This document shows positions 18,176-27,700 of a stretch of 40,373 bases of DNA, one piece after another (positions within the stretch are counted from its first letter, which is position 1; each line of letters begins with the position of its first letter). The notes beneath the pieces were generated by a model. That model worked only from the letters and a program-made list of their open reading frames with translations. It ran no database searches and was not told the origin of the DNA. Source of the DNA: Myxococcales bacterium (GTDB taxonomy: Bacteria > Myxococcota_A > Polyangia > Polyangiales > JAFGIB01); the NCBI GenBank assembly GCA_028817855.1, contig JAPPOT010000444.1, forward strand, positions 1-40,373, read 5' to 3'. Made by a program: the position numbers and the translations under genes.

Positions 18176-18238
18176 AAAGCGCTCCGGAAGGTCACGCCAC
18201 GGCAGCCCGGTGCGAACGCGCTACAGCACGGCCTCGAA
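18164..18238 (-). mobile_element. Relic of an IS5-family transposase
   Basis: Read on the minus strand, 25 codons give FEAVL, a TAG, then RVRTGLPWRDLPERFGAWK. The string RTGxPWRDLPERFGxW is the hallmark of the N-terminal domain of IS5-type DDE transposases (DUF4096/PF13340). The in-frame TAG (18221-18223) stands where the family has Trp in LWRVRTG, one base from TGG. Only this fragment survives; no terminal inverted repeats or DDE residues are visible nearby. It lies in the 102-bp gap between rdgB and the VWA gene, whose stop is at 18248. Confidence 0.7.
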
Positions 18239-18247
18239 GGGACAGCC

Positions 18248-19549
18248 CTAGTCGACGCGGGGCGGCATGGCGGGCGGCAGCTCGACGCAGCCGAACTCGA
18301 AACGGATCGAGGTGTAGATGCCGTCGGTGGCGGCGGTGCAGGTGTCGCCCAGCAGCTCGACCACAGAGCCGTCGTCCGAGATGGTCCAGGCGTCCTCGCC
18401 GTTGTCGTAGACGTGGGGCACGGCCGACTCGTCGCCGCCCTCGCTGACCACCAGGTGCAGCTTCTCCGGCACCTCGGCCGCGGGATCCAGGTTGATGGTG
18501 CAGGAGTCGAAGCCGGCCGAGACCGTCTCCTGCACGATGTTGATCAGCTCCTGCTCCAGCGTGGCCGCGTCGTTCGGCGTCAGGTACATGTTGGTGCCGC
18601 CAGCCGAGGCCAGACGGTTGAGGATGCCCTCGGCATCGCCATCCACGCCCGGCAGGCCGACCACGTAGGTCTTGATGCCCGCGCCCTGCCAGTCGGTGAT
18701 GATCTGCGTGGCGAGGCCCTCGTCCCACTCGCAGTTGGGAGCGCCGTCGGTGATCACCACCACAGTCACCTCGCCGTCGAGGGTGGCGCTCTGCAGCGCG
18801 AGCTGGGCTTCGGCCAAGCCCTCGCTCAGGGGCGTGCGTCCGCCGCCCACGGGCGCGTACTTGGGCGTGCCGCCGCCACCGCCGCCGCCGGTCAGCTGGG
18901 TCAGGAAGTCCGGGCCGAGCGTGAAGTCGATCTGGTCCTCGGCCGAGATCTGGTTCACCGCGCAGGTCCCGGTGCCGATCGTCAGGTTGGGCACGAAGAT
19001 GCACGCGATGCCGGTCGGATCGATGCACTGCCCGGTGTCGGTGCCCGGATCGGGGCTGGGGAAGAAGACCGAGCCCACCGTGAGCTTGTCGGCGAGCGGC
19101 GCCAGCGCGTTGTCGATTGCCATGCCGGCAGCCTGCCAGCGGGCCTGGCCGTTCCAGTCCTGGTCCATGCTGCCGGAGCGGTCGAACACCAGCAGCACGT
19201 TGCCCGGCTTCTCGACCACCTCGACGTCGCCCTCGAGGGTGAGGCTGCCGCAGTCGTCTGGATCGGGATCCATCGACTCGCAGAAGACGCCGACCTCGCA
19301 CTCGAGGGCGTCCTCCGGCAGGTCGGGCAGCGGGGCCATGGTCGGCGCCGTGCTGTTGCCGAACATGCCTTCACTGGCCGGCGTGGCTGCAGTGTCGCCG
19401 TCGTCCGCGGCCATCTGCCCGTCGCCGCGATCCGCCGTGGTACGTCGCGCATCGCGGCCGCTACCGTCCGATGTCGCGTCCCCCCCGGCGCAGCCGGAAA
19501 CCAAAATTGCGTAGGCCCCAGCGAGCCCCATCCACCGATGATGTCTCAC
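18248..19549 (-). CDS. VWA-domain lipoprotein
   Basis: About 433 residues from GTG 19549, which has a strong GGGAGGA ribosome site and opens the lipoprotein signal peptide (lipobox LVSGC). After a ~75-residue linker rich in Asp, Ala and Thr comes a Cys-rich patch (DALECEVGVFCESM), then a von Willebrand factor A domain. The MIDAS metal site is DRSGSMD (~123-129), with the later TDGAPN supplying another ligand; the fold runs through VEVVEKPGNVLLVFDRSGSM and GIKTYVVGLPGVDGDAEGIL. The C-terminal ~120 residues are a separate beta-rich domain with Cys (DSCTINLDPAAEVPEKLHLV, DTCTAATDG). VWA proteins bind ligands through Mg2+; the partner is unknown. Its 3' end borders the transposase relic. Confidence 0.88.
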   Translation of the reverse strand: MRHHRWMGLAGAYAILVSGCAGGDATSDGSGRDARRTTADRGDGQMAADDGDTAATPASEGMFGNSTAPTMAPLPDLPEDALECEVGVFCESMDPDPDDCGSLTLEGDVEVVEKPGNVLLVFDRSGSMDQDWNGQARWQAAGMAIDNALAPLADKLTVGSVFFPSPDPGTDTGQCIDPTGIACIFVPNLTIGTGTCAVNQISAEDQIDFTLGPDFLTQLTGGGGGGGTPKYAPVGGGRTPLSEGLAEAQLALQSATLDGEVTVVVITDGAPNCEWDEGLATQIITDWQGAGIKTYVVGLPGVDGDAEGILNRLASAGGTNMYLTPNDAATLEQELINIVQETVSAGFDSCTINLDPAAEVPEKLHLVVSEGGDESAVPHVYDNGEDAWTISDDGSVVELLGDTCTAATDGIYTSIRFEFGCVELPPAMPPRVD

Positions 19550-19664
19550 GCGTTCCTCCCGCGGGGGCACTGACCCTGAATTGCGCCACCCGAACCCTGT
19601 TCGACATTTGCACACTCTGAGTGACGACGCCATTACCCCAGGGGCCATTTCGTGCCCACCAAGG

Positions 19665-20075
19665 TTAGGGGCGAGTCATCGCTCGGTTCGCGGGCACAGC
19701 GATTTCCCGCATGAAGTAGGCCCGGAAATCGTCCGCGACGGGCATCTGGTCGACCGCCCGCTGCATGCACAGCAGCCAGGCGTCGCGCTCGGACGCGCCG
19801 ATCTTCAGGTGCGCGTGGGCGGGAGGGATCCGAATCGGCCCCCAACGCTCCCTGTAGCGCTTGGGCCCGCCCAGCCAGCCCGTCAGGAAGGCCGCGAGCT
19901 TGTCGCGCGAGATCGAGAGGTCACTGGGATGCATCTCGCGGATCGTGCGCGCCTCCGGAAGCCGCTCCATCTCGTCGTAGAAGAGGTCGACCAGCGTCCG
20001 CACGCCGGGCTCGCCACCCATCGCCTTCAGCGACGTGTCTTCGTAGCCGTAGTCGCCCGGCTGTCGCTCCGCCAT
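19665..20075 (-). CDS. Truncated (2-on-2) haemoglobin
   Basis: A 136-residue single-domain globin, taken from ATG 20075 because upstream sequence is not protein-like. Matches to group II truncated haemoglobins are TLVDLFYDEMERLPEARTIR (B/C helices with Tyr/Phe near the haem), KLAAFLTGWLGGPKRYRERW in the CD/E region, HAHLKIGASERDAWLLCM (proximal His and Trp G8), and AVDQM. The N-terminal SLKAMGGEPGVRTLVD is also typical. Such proteins bind O2 or NO and often serve in nitrosative or oxidative stress; the partner reductase is not local. It is a single gene, divergent from the tRNA. Confidence 0.9.
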   Translation of the reverse strand: MAERQPGDYGYEDTSLKAMGGEPGVRTLVDLFYDEMERLPEARTIREMHPSDLSISRDKLAAFLTGWLGGPKRYRERWGPIRIPPAHAHLKIGASERDAWLLCMQRAVDQMPVADDFRAYFMREIAVPANRAMTRP

Positions 20076-20136
20076 GCCGGGAACCGTAGCGCGTTCAACG
20101 TTGCGCGGGGTTGCGCTCGAGCGCGCGCGCGTCGCT

Positions 20137-20165
20137 TTGACCCCCCAGATCCGCTCGGCTACATT
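20137..20165 (+). promoter_or_regulatory. sigma70 promoter of tRNA-Pro
   Basis: TTGACC (20137-20142), a 17-bp spacer, and TACATT (20160-20165). Initiation is expected near 20172, four bases before the mature tRNA 5' end at 20176. This is the clearest consensus-like promoter in the window. Confidence 0.7.
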
Positions 20166-20175
20166 CCCCAGCCCT

Positions 20176-20252
<77 letters not shown>

Positions 20253-20270
20253 CCGCCGTCCCGAGCGGGC

Positions 20271-20729
20271 TCAATCCCGGGTGATACCGACGCCGACCGT
20301 CGGCAGCAGCGACCAGTATGTCCAGTCCGGCTGTGCCCACGCCGTGGCGGACAGGGCGCTCACGCCGAGTGCGAGGCGCAGGTGCCAGCGCCGCAGGGCC
20401 ACGCCGGCGAAGATCCCGCGTGGCAGCAGCAGCCGCGTGTGAAGCCCCGCGCTCCAGGAGAGCCCCTCGCGCGCCAGCACCGGCGCCTCGTAGACGAGCG
20501 ACTGGGAGGCGATCGAGGTGCCCAGGTAGAGGTGCTCGACCGGCAGCGTGAAGACGGGCTTGACCTGCTCGACGAAGCGCACGCCGGTGGTCGCGGGTGC
20601 GACGTCGAGCAGCGGCAGGTCGTAGCTCAGCCAGGTCCCCGGTTCCTCGGAGACGATATCGACGCGATCGAAGGCGAAGCCGGGGGAGGTCAGGGCCGCC
20701 TGCATGACCAGCAACATGCTCAGAGACAC
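20271..20729 (-). CDS. Small exported beta-rich protein, unknown
   Basis: A 152-residue protein translationally coupled to the upstream phosphodiesterase gene (its ATG 20729 overlaps that stop by 10 nt). The first ~20 residues (MSLSMLLVMQAALTSPGFAF) could be a short signal peptide. The remainder alternates hydrophobic strands and turns (TGVRFVEQVKPVFTLPVEHL, GLHTRLLLPRGIFAGVALRR, LRLALGVSALSA), as in a small barrel or a lipid-facing beta sheet, and ends in PTVGVGITRD. No family was recognised. The stop is 18 nt from the tRNA 3' end. Confidence 0.65.
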   Translation of the reverse strand: MSLSMLLVMQAALTSPGFAFDRVDIVSEEPGTWLSYDLPLLDVAPATTGVRFVEQVKPVFTLPVEHLYLGTSIASQSLVYEAPVLAREGLSWSAGLHTRLLLPRGIFAGVALRRWHLRLALGVSALSATAWAQPDWTYWSLLPTVGVGITRD

Positions 20730-21625
20730 GGCGCGCGCTCCGGGTAGTCGGTCATGATGTAGTCGACCGGTTGGTCGCAGTAGCGCTCGAGTGTGCCGCG
20801 CCGGTTCATCGTCCAGATGAAGACCGGGATGCCCTGGTCCCGCGCTTGCCGCGCGACCTGCCAGTCGACGAGCTGGAAAGGCATCGAGAGCCCATCGGCG
20901 CGCGCCGCCTCAACCTCGTCCAGGGCGTGCTCCAGGCCGAGCGCGCCGAGCAGATCGGCACCGCCCGCGATCGCCGCCTCCGACTCGCCGTCGGGAAAGC
21001 GCGGCCAGCCCAGCACGCTGTTCACCTCGCCGTGTTCCTCGAGCGCGCGCGTCCCCTGGGCCCAGGTGGACTCCACGTAGAGCTGGTTCGGAAGTCCCGC
21101 GTCGCTCCAGCGGTCGAGGATCTCGCGCGCGAAGTCGTCGGCGTCGAGGGTCAGCTCCGGGTCGTACTTCGTGTCCAGGTAGAGCTCGACCGCCGGGGCA
21201 TCCCGCAGGGCATCGATCAGCTCGTCGAGCGTCATGTGGGTGTCCTCGACCAGCTCCGCGTCCGGGTGTTCCTCGTCGCGAATACCGCCGCAGCGGAAGC
21301 CGGTGTGAAGCTCCTCCAGGGACAGATCCCGGATCAGCACGCGCTCGCCGATCTCGCTACCGTCGCCGCGCCGGCAGAGCTCCTCGTTGACCCAGGGCTC
21401 GTGGGCGAGCACGGGCACCCGGTCGGCGGTCAGCACGATGTCGACCTCGATGCCCGGGTAGCCGCGCGCGATGCTGTTGATCACGGCGGTGCGCGAGTTC
21501 TCGGGCCAGTGGCCCGGTGCGGCGCGGTGGGCGAATACGCGTGGCTCGCCGCTCTCGAAGAAGCCGCAGCCCTGCAGGGCGACGCAGAGCACGAACGCGT
21601 AGCACCCCGGCATGCGCACCAACAT
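20720..21625 (-). CDS. Glycerophosphodiester phosphodiesterase-like lipoprotein
   Basis: A 301-residue predicted lipoprotein (lipobox VALQGC) with a GDPD TIM-barrel domain. The catalytic and Ca2+ signature is present: AHRAAPGHWPENS (first His, Glu, Asn), IEVDIVLTADRVPVLAHE (Glu, Asp, second His), then the strand motifs VELYLDTKY, LYVESTWAQ and the closing VFIWTMNRRG and DYIMTDYPER. Members release glycerol-3-phosphate and an alcohol from deacylated phospholipids. Location after the lipobox suggests an envelope enzyme scavenging lipid head groups, though substrate choice is unproved. ATG 21625 is used; ATG 21613 is an alternative. It forms a two-gene operon with the small beta-rich protein. 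Confidence 0.88.
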   Translation of the reverse strand: MLVRMPGCYAFVLCVALQGCGFFESGEPRVFAHRAAPGHWPENSRTAVINSIARGYPGIEVDIVLTADRVPVLAHEPWVNEELCRRGDGSEIGERVLIRDLSLEELHTGFRCGGIRDEEHPDAELVEDTHMTLDELIDALRDAPAVELYLDTKYDPELTLDADDFAREILDRWSDAGLPNQLYVESTWAQGTRALEEHGEVNSVLGWPRFPDGESEAAIAGGADLLGALGLEHALDEVEAARADGLSMPFQLVDWQVARQARDQGIPVFIWTMNRRGTLERYCDQPVDYIMTDYPERAPCL

Positions 21626-21730
21626 CGACAGCGAGACTAGCAGACGTGGGCGCGCGGTGAGGCTGGCACGGGCATGTCGAGCGTGTAGAGTAGGCCGCTC
21701 CCGCGCGCGCGTCTTTGGGGGGTAGGACCT

Positions 21731-23236
21731 CTACCAGGTGACGTCGTCCCAGGCGCCGCGCTCCTCGTCGAGCGGCGCGTCCGCAAGCGCCGAGTGCGCT
21801 TCGAGGACCATCGTGGTGCGGCTCTTGCGGTCGTAGGGCTTCCACGCGAGCTCCGGCGTGGAAGGGTCGCCGCTTCGGGCGAAGGCGAGCCAGGCGTCCA
21901 TCATTGTGGCGCTCAGCCTCTCCACGTCCGGGCCGGTGCCGGCGAAGCGGTCCTGAAGGGGCGCGTCCAGGGTGCCGAAGACGAAGGGGATGTCGAGGGC
22001 GTGGCAGGCGCGCAGCGCGCCGCGCATGGCGGGCGACTCCTGCTTGAACAGGTACATGAAGGTCTGCGGCTGGCGCTCGCTGTAGGCCTCGGCGTAGCGA
22101 ATCGCGGGGATGCGGAAGCGCTGGTCGCCCTGCACTGCGCTGAGCACGGCGAGGTTGGTCGCCGGGAGACCCTGGGCGCTGCGCGACCGGCGGTAGCGCT
22201 CGAGCAGGCCTGCAGCGGCGTCCTGGGTGCCCTGGGGCAGGCCCCTGGCGATGTGCTCGAGGGCCCGCTCGTCCGACATCGGCTTGTTCTCGCGCAGCAT
22301 CGGCGCGAGGAAGAGGTTCATCTCGTCGCGGTTGCTGCCGAGCATCAGCGGTACGTCCACGGCTGCGCCGCTCGCGATCGCGTCGCCGGGCTGGACGGGC
22401 AGGGTGCCGCCGTCGACCGCCGGGAAGAACGCGCCGAGCATGTCGGCCGCGCCCGACATCTGAACCTCGAGCAGCTTCTCGGCGGGCACGCCCTGGAGCT
22501 TCTGGCTGTCTGCGTGGTCGATCCCGAGGTTGTCCATGATCGAGGCCGCGGCCCGGGACTCGCGGTCCGTGCGGAGCTTGAGGCTCGCGCCGCTCTGGCA
22601 GATGGCGCGGTGGAAGAGTCCCTTGGCCGCGGGCATCGCGAGCATGGTCGCGATCGCGAACGAGCCGGCGGACTCGCCGAAGACGGTGACATTGCCCGGG
22701 TCGCCACCGAAGGCTGCGATGTTGTCCTGCACCCACCTGAGGGCCGCGACTTGATCGAGCTGGCCGGCGTTGCAGGTCGCGCCCCAGGCGTTGCCGCCGT
22801 GCTGCGACAGGCATAGGTAGCCGAAGGAGCCCAGGCGGTAGTTGAGCGTCACCACCACCACGTCGCCGCGCTCGGCTAGCGTCTTGCCGTCGTAGAGTGG
22901 ACCGCTGCCCGAGCCCATGATGAAGGCGCCACCGTGGATCCAGACCAGGACCGGCCGGCGCGCCCCGTCCGGTGCGGGGGTGTAGACGTTGAGGTAGAGG
23001 CAGTCCTCGCCCTGCGGGCCGTCCGCGCCCATGCCGGCAATCGGGCTCGGCGCCTGCATCGCGGAGGGCCCGAACTCGCGCGCGGCGCGGATGCCATCCC
23101 AGGACTCGGCAGGCTCGGGCGCGCAGAAGCGCAGGGCCCCGACCGGCGGCTTCGCGAAGGGAATTCCAAGGAAGGCGTGGTGACCGCCGCGGGCCTCGCC
23201 CTCGACGCGTCCATGGGTGCTCTCGACGACAGACAT
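21731..23236 (-). CDS. Type-B carboxylesterase (para-nitrobenzyl esterase family)
   Basis: About 501 residues from ATG 23236, preceded by GGGAGGAGCG; sequence upstream of it is not protein-like. This is a carboxylesterase/cholinesterase-type alpha/beta hydrolase: FLGIPFAKPPVGALRF at the N-terminus, the EDCLYLNVYTP signature, oxyanion HGGAF, nucleophile Ser189 in FGESAGS, an acidic member in GSNRDEMN, and the catalytic His in CHALDIPFVFG. The WLAFARSGDP stretch and W-rich C-terminus are usual. No signal peptide, so probably cytoplasmic; substrates would be short- to medium-chain esters. A small GGTAG/CTACC palindrome (21721-21735) overlaps the stop codon. Divergent from the phosphatase lipoprotein gene. 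Confidence 0.93.
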   Translation of the reverse strand: MSVVESTHGRVEGEARGGHHAFLGIPFAKPPVGALRFCAPEPAESWDGIRAAREFGPSAMQAPSPIAGMGADGPQGEDCLYLNVYTPAPDGARRPVLVWIHGGAFIMGSGSGPLYDGKTLAERGDVVVVTLNYRLGSFGYLCLSQHGGNAWGATCNAGQLDQVAALRWVQDNIAAFGGDPGNVTVFGESAGSFAIATMLAMPAAKGLFHRAICQSGASLKLRTDRESRAAASIMDNLGIDHADSQKLQGVPAEKLLEVQMSGAADMLGAFFPAVDGGTLPVQPGDAIASGAAVDVPLMLGSNRDEMNLFLAPMLRENKPMSDERALEHIARGLPQGTQDAAAGLLERYRRSRSAQGLPATNLAVLSAVQGDQRFRIPAIRYAEAYSERQPQTFMYLFKQESPAMRGALRACHALDIPFVFGTLDAPLQDRFAGTGPDVERLSATMMDAWLAFARSGDPSTPELAWKPYDRKSRTTMVLEAHSALADAPLDEERGAWDDVTW

Positions 23237-23448
23237 GTACTCGCGCTCCTCCCGTACCCCAGAGGGTGAGCTAGATATCATGGATGGGGTCGTTGGTGCC
23301 CGCCAGTCGTGACCGACGCCCTCTGGCGCGCAATCCTCTGCGCAGGTCTGCGGTGCCACGGGTCATGGTGCGCTCGGGCAAAGAGCCGCTCTGGGCCGGT
23401 CCGCCTCGCCTTGCAAGCGCGCTGTCGCGACCCATATTGAAGATCCGT
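23237..23448. other. Divergent intergenic region, esterase/phosphatase
   Basis: No convincing gene. For the plus strand, TTGCAA (23411-23416), 16 bp, and CATATT (23433-23438) could form a promoter starting close to the ATG at 23449, which lacks a strong ribosome site. No operator dyad was recognised for either side. Confidence 0.3.
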
Positions 23449-24708
23449 ATGGGTGAACGGGTGACGCTTGTCGGCGGTTGTATCGCGCTGACGCTGGCCG
23501 CCGCTTGCGGCGGCACTGCCAACGTCTCGGGCAAGGTCGAGGCGGTGCGCTTCGGCGACCTGGCCGAAGCGCCGGTGCCGAAGGTGCGCTTCGACCGCGA
23601 CCACCGCGCGGCGTGCGGCGAGGAGGAGGTCGGTCCGATCTCCGAGCTCGTCCGCTTTCCCTATCTCCAGCACGTGCAGACCGATGCCGCGCTGCTGATG
23701 TGGACCGCGGTCTCCCCCGATCCGTACCAGGTTCGTGTGGCGAGGCCGGACGGCAGCCCCGTGGGTGAGCTCCGGTCGAGTCTCCAGGCCGACGCGAGCC
23801 CCGCGGACGCCCATCAGCACGTGGCCCGGCTGACGGGGCTCGAGCCGGGGAGCATGCATTGCTACTCGTTGCACGCCCCGGACGGCACGATGCTCACGCC
23901 GCCGACCGGGTTCCGGACCGCCCCGGAGGCGGGCTCCGGCGCACCGGTGCGCTTCGTGGCCTTCGGCGATTCGGGCCACGGCGGCGCCGATCAGCGGGCG
24001 GTCTTCGAGCACGTCCAGGGGGTGTCCTTCGACGTGCTGTTGGTGACCGGCGACGTGGCCTATGGCTCGGGCACCCGCGGTGAGCTCGAGCGCAACTTCT
24101 TTCAGATCTACGAGCCGATGCTTGTCTCGATCCCGTCCTTCCCGGTGCTGGGCAACCACGACGACTACACCGACGCGGGTGGGCCCTTCAGGGAGGTCTT
24201 CGCGTTGCCCGAGAACGGCGCACCGGATGGCAGGGAGTACTGGTACTCCTTCGACTGGGGGGACGTGCACTTCGTGGCGCTCGACAGCGAGCGCATGGGC
24301 GAGGTCCAGGCCGCCTGGCTGGAGGCAGACCTCGCCGGCAACGAGCTGCCGTGGACGATCGTCTACACCCACCGCAGCGCCTACTCGTCGGGCTCCCACG
24401 GCTCCGACCTCACCTTCCGGCGCGTGTTCGGCGCGATCCTGATGGAGCATCGCGTGCCGCTGGTGCTCTCGGGGCACGACCATCACTACGAACGGTCCAA
24501 GCCCATCGGCGACACCACCTACGTCGTGACCGGCGGCGGCGGGCGCGGGACCCGCGCGCCGGATGGGGCTTCCTTTACCGAGTTCGCCCTCGACGTGCTC
24601 CACTTCGTGCACGTGACGGTGGAGGGAGAGGACCTCTTCCTTCACGCGATCGATGCGACCGGGCAGGAGTTCGACTACGTGCACATTCGGCTGCCCGGCG
24701 CGGGGTGA
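23449..24708 (+). CDS. Purple acid phosphatase-like metallophosphoesterase lipoprotein
   Basis: About 419 residues from ATG 23449, chosen because it opens the lipoprotein signal peptide (TLAAACGG). An N-terminal fibronectin-like domain (~55-165; VRFPYLQHVQTDAALLMWTA) precedes a calcineurin-type phosphoesterase domain, the layout of purple acid phosphatases. The five metal-binding blocks are in order: FGDSGHGG, GDVAYG, LGNHDDY, YTHRSAYSSGSHG and SGHDHHYERS. All expected ligands appear present. It would hydrolyse phosphate monoesters outside the cytoplasm, with a metal centre of Fe/Zn/Mn type. It converges on the pentapeptide gene with 23 bp between. No phosphate-control box was recognised. Confidence 0.92.
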   Translation: MGERVTLVGGCIALTLAAACGGTANVSGKVEAVRFGDLAEAPVPKVRFDRDHRAACGEEEVGPISELVRFPYLQHVQTDAALLMWTAVSPDPYQVRVARPDGSPVGELRSSLQADASPADAHQHVARLTGLEPGSMHCYSLHAPDGTMLTPPTGFRTAPEAGSGAPVRFVAFGDSGHGGADQRAVFEHVQGVSFDVLLVTGDVAYGSGTRGELERNFFQIYEPMLVSIPSFPVLGNHDDYTDAGGPFREVFALPENGAPDGREYWYSFDWGDVHFVALDSERMGEVQAAWLEADLAGNELPWTIVYTHRSAYSSGSHGSDLTFRRVFGAILMEHRVPLVLSGHDHHYERSKPIGDTTYVVTGGGGRGTRAPDGASFTEFALDVLHFVHVTVEGEDLFLHAIDATGQEFDYVHIRLPGAG

Positions 24709-24731
24709 GCGACGAGCCACGCGCGAGCGCG

Positions 24732-27700
24732 CTACGGTGGAGGGGGTGGGCTCAGGTGGCTCGCGCAGCCGTCCACGTGGTCGTCCGCAGCGGTCCCATC
24801 GGGGCAGGTGGCGCCGGTCCAGTCCACGTCCGTGACGTTCTCGGCCGACAGGTCGGTGCCGGTGAGGTCGGCGCCGCTCAGGTCTGCGCCGCCTCCGATC
24901 AACAGGACGAGGCTCGTGTTGTGAAGCAGGCAGGACCAGTCCATGGGCAGGCTGTCGGGGCAGGCCGGCAGGTCGTATGCGCGCAGCCCGTGGAGGCTCG
25001 CGCCGTCGAGACTCGAGCCGCCGAGCGCGGCGCCGCGCAGGTCCACGCCATCCAGGTCAGCGCTGCCGAAGTCGAGATTCCCGGCATTCGCCAGCGGTCC
25101 CAGCAGCGCGAAGGTGCTGTCCAGCTGGATGCAGCTCCAGGCCGGGGGTAGCGCGCTCGGGCAGACCACAAGCCCGCTCGCTTGCACCCCCCCGAGCGCG
25201 GCGCTCGACAGATCCACGCCCGCCAGGTTCGAGCCGACCAGCGTGGCCGAGGTGAGGTCCGCGTCGGTCGGGTCGGCGCCGGTCAGGTCGGCATCCGACA
25301 GGTCGGCGCCCACGAGGCTCGCGTCGATCAGATCCGCGCCCGCCAGCTTGGCGCCGGTCAGATCCGCGCCGTCCAGGTCGGCGTCGTCGAGCACGCTGCC
25401 GTCCAGATCGGCCTGGCTCAGGTCGGCGCCGGCGAGGCTGGCGCCGGTGGCGTCGACCCCGGCCAGGTCCACGGCCGGTCCCACCAGGCCCGTGCCGGCG
25501 CTACCCAGCGCGCGGCAGGACCAGGGCGATGGCAGCACCACGTCGGTGCAGTCGAGCAGGTCGTGCGCGCGCACGGCGTCGAGGGTCGCGTTGGTGAAGT
25601 CCGCCGCGTCCACGACGGCGCCCACGAGCGAGGCCTGCTCCAGGTCGGCGCCCACCAGGGTGGCGCCGGAAAGGACGGCGTCATCCGCGCTTGCGCCGCT
25701 CAGGTCGGCGCCGTCGAGGGTGGCGCCCGTCAGAATCGCCGCGGTCAGTGTCGTTGCGGCGAGGCCCGCGCCCGTCAGATCGGCCCCGCTGAGGTCGGCG
25801 CCGGTGAGGTTCACCCCGCTGAGGTCGGCGCCGCTGAGGTCGGCGCCGGCGAGGTCGGCGCCGGCCAGGTTGGCGCCGCCGAAGTCCGCGCCCTGCAGGT
25901 TCACGCCGGACAACACCGTGCCGGGGCCCACCAGCGTGTTGCCGGCGGGTCCGAGCTCGAGGCACTGCCAGTCCGCGGGCAGCGTCACGTCGGTGCATGC
26001 GGCCAGGTCGTAGGCGCGGACGCCGTCCAGGTTGGCCGAAGCCAGCGCGGCGTCGCGCAGGTTGGCGCCGCGCAGGTTGGCGCCGGCCAGCTCCGCGGTG
26101 CCCAGATCCGCCTCGCGCAGGTTGGCATCGCGCAGGTCCGCACCCGGTCCGACCAGCGCGCGGCCGCCTTGGACCGGTTGCGCGATGCACTGCCAGTCCG
26201 TCGGCAGCTCGGCCGGGCACATGCCCGCCAGATCGAAGGCGCGCAGGTCCTCCACGTCGTTCGTGTCGATGGTGGCGTCGCTCAAGTCGGCGCCGCGCGC
26301 GTCGGCGTCGGTTAGATCCGCATCGCCCAGGTCGGCGTCGCGCAGGTCGGCGCCGCGCAGGTCCGCGTCCCCCAGGTCGGCGCCGGCCAGGCTCGCGTCG
26401 CTCAGGATCGCGCCCGCCAGCGCGGCCTCACCCAGGTCGGCGCCCTCGAGGCCCACGCCGCGCACATCGACCGCCGGCCCGAGCAGGGCCGTGCCGCCGC
26501 CGTCGCTCTGGCCCGCGCACCGGAAGCTAGGGCTGGGCAGCTCGGCGGGTGGCGGGCAGCCCTGCAGATCGGCGGTGCGCGCGCCGGCGAGCACGGCGCC
26601 GACGAGCGAAGCGGGCGCGAGGTCGGTGCCGCGCAGGTCGGCGCCGCCCAGGTTGGCGCCCGGTCCGATCAGGGCGTCGCTGCCCAGCTGTGGTAGCAGG
26701 AGGCACAGCCACCCGGCGGGTGCCACCGCAGGGCAGCTGACGAGCTCGAAGGTGCGCACCGAGGTCAGGGAGAGGGTCGAGAGGTCCGCGGCTGTCAGGT
26801 CGGCTCCGTGCAGCGACGCGCCCGCGATGTCGCCCTGCAGCACGATGCGGCAGTCGTCGCTGTCCGGCGCTGCGCATGCGGTCGTGAACAGCGCTCCGGC
26901 GAGGTCGACGCCGGGCATGAACAGCTCGAGCAGCTCCGTGTCGCCGTTTTCGGCCGCGCGTGCATAGAGCGAGTCGCCGCCCTCGGCCGCGAGGTTGTCC
27001 TCGAAGCGCAGGTTGCGCAGTGTCATCGAGCCGTCGTGCAGATAGAGCCCGGCGCCCACCCGCTCCTCGTCGTCATCGCCCTGCGCGCGACCCCCCATGA
27101 TGGTCACCCCGTCGAGCACGGCGCCATCGGCTCCGCTGACCACGTGATGCACACGGGTGTCGCTGACCGGGAAGTGTCCGGACAGCACGGACGCCTCGGC
27201 GATGAAGTCGCGGGCCGCCAACTCGGGAGCGTCGGCGGCCAGCAGCCCGTTGGGGAGGCTCTCGCCGCCGGCGAAGCCTCCGTAGAGGCGCAGCACGCCC
27301 TTGCCCGCGTTGCGTTCGGGGCCGACGATGAAGGCCTTGGGCGCGAGGGAGAAGGTGGCCGCTGGATCGTCGCCCGTCGGGCGGTAGGTGCCGCCGGCCA
27401 CCACGATCTCGCAGACATCGGTCGCGCCGGGGAAGAGCCCGTCCTTGGCGGCCTCGAGCCCCTCGTCGAGGCTGCGCAGGGCGCTCGCCCAGCTGCTGCC
27501 GTCACCGCCGCGATCGGCATCGCGGTCGACATGGACGCGACACAGGGTGCAGGTCTCGCCCGAGTAGCCGCGCGCGCAGCTCGCACACCCCACGCGGGCA
27601 TCCCAGAAGCCGTCGACCTCGTTGAAGGGGCAGTCCAGGCAGTTGGGTCCGCTGAAGCGGCCCGTGCAGGGCGCCGGCGGGCCCGCGTCGGGCCTGTCGA

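Noticed and set aside
24800-26700. Short spaced DNA repeats suggesting a CRISPR array
   Set aside because: The repeats are 15-bp coding units of a pentapeptide protein with drifting sequence, not identical repeats with unique spacers, and no cas gene is present.
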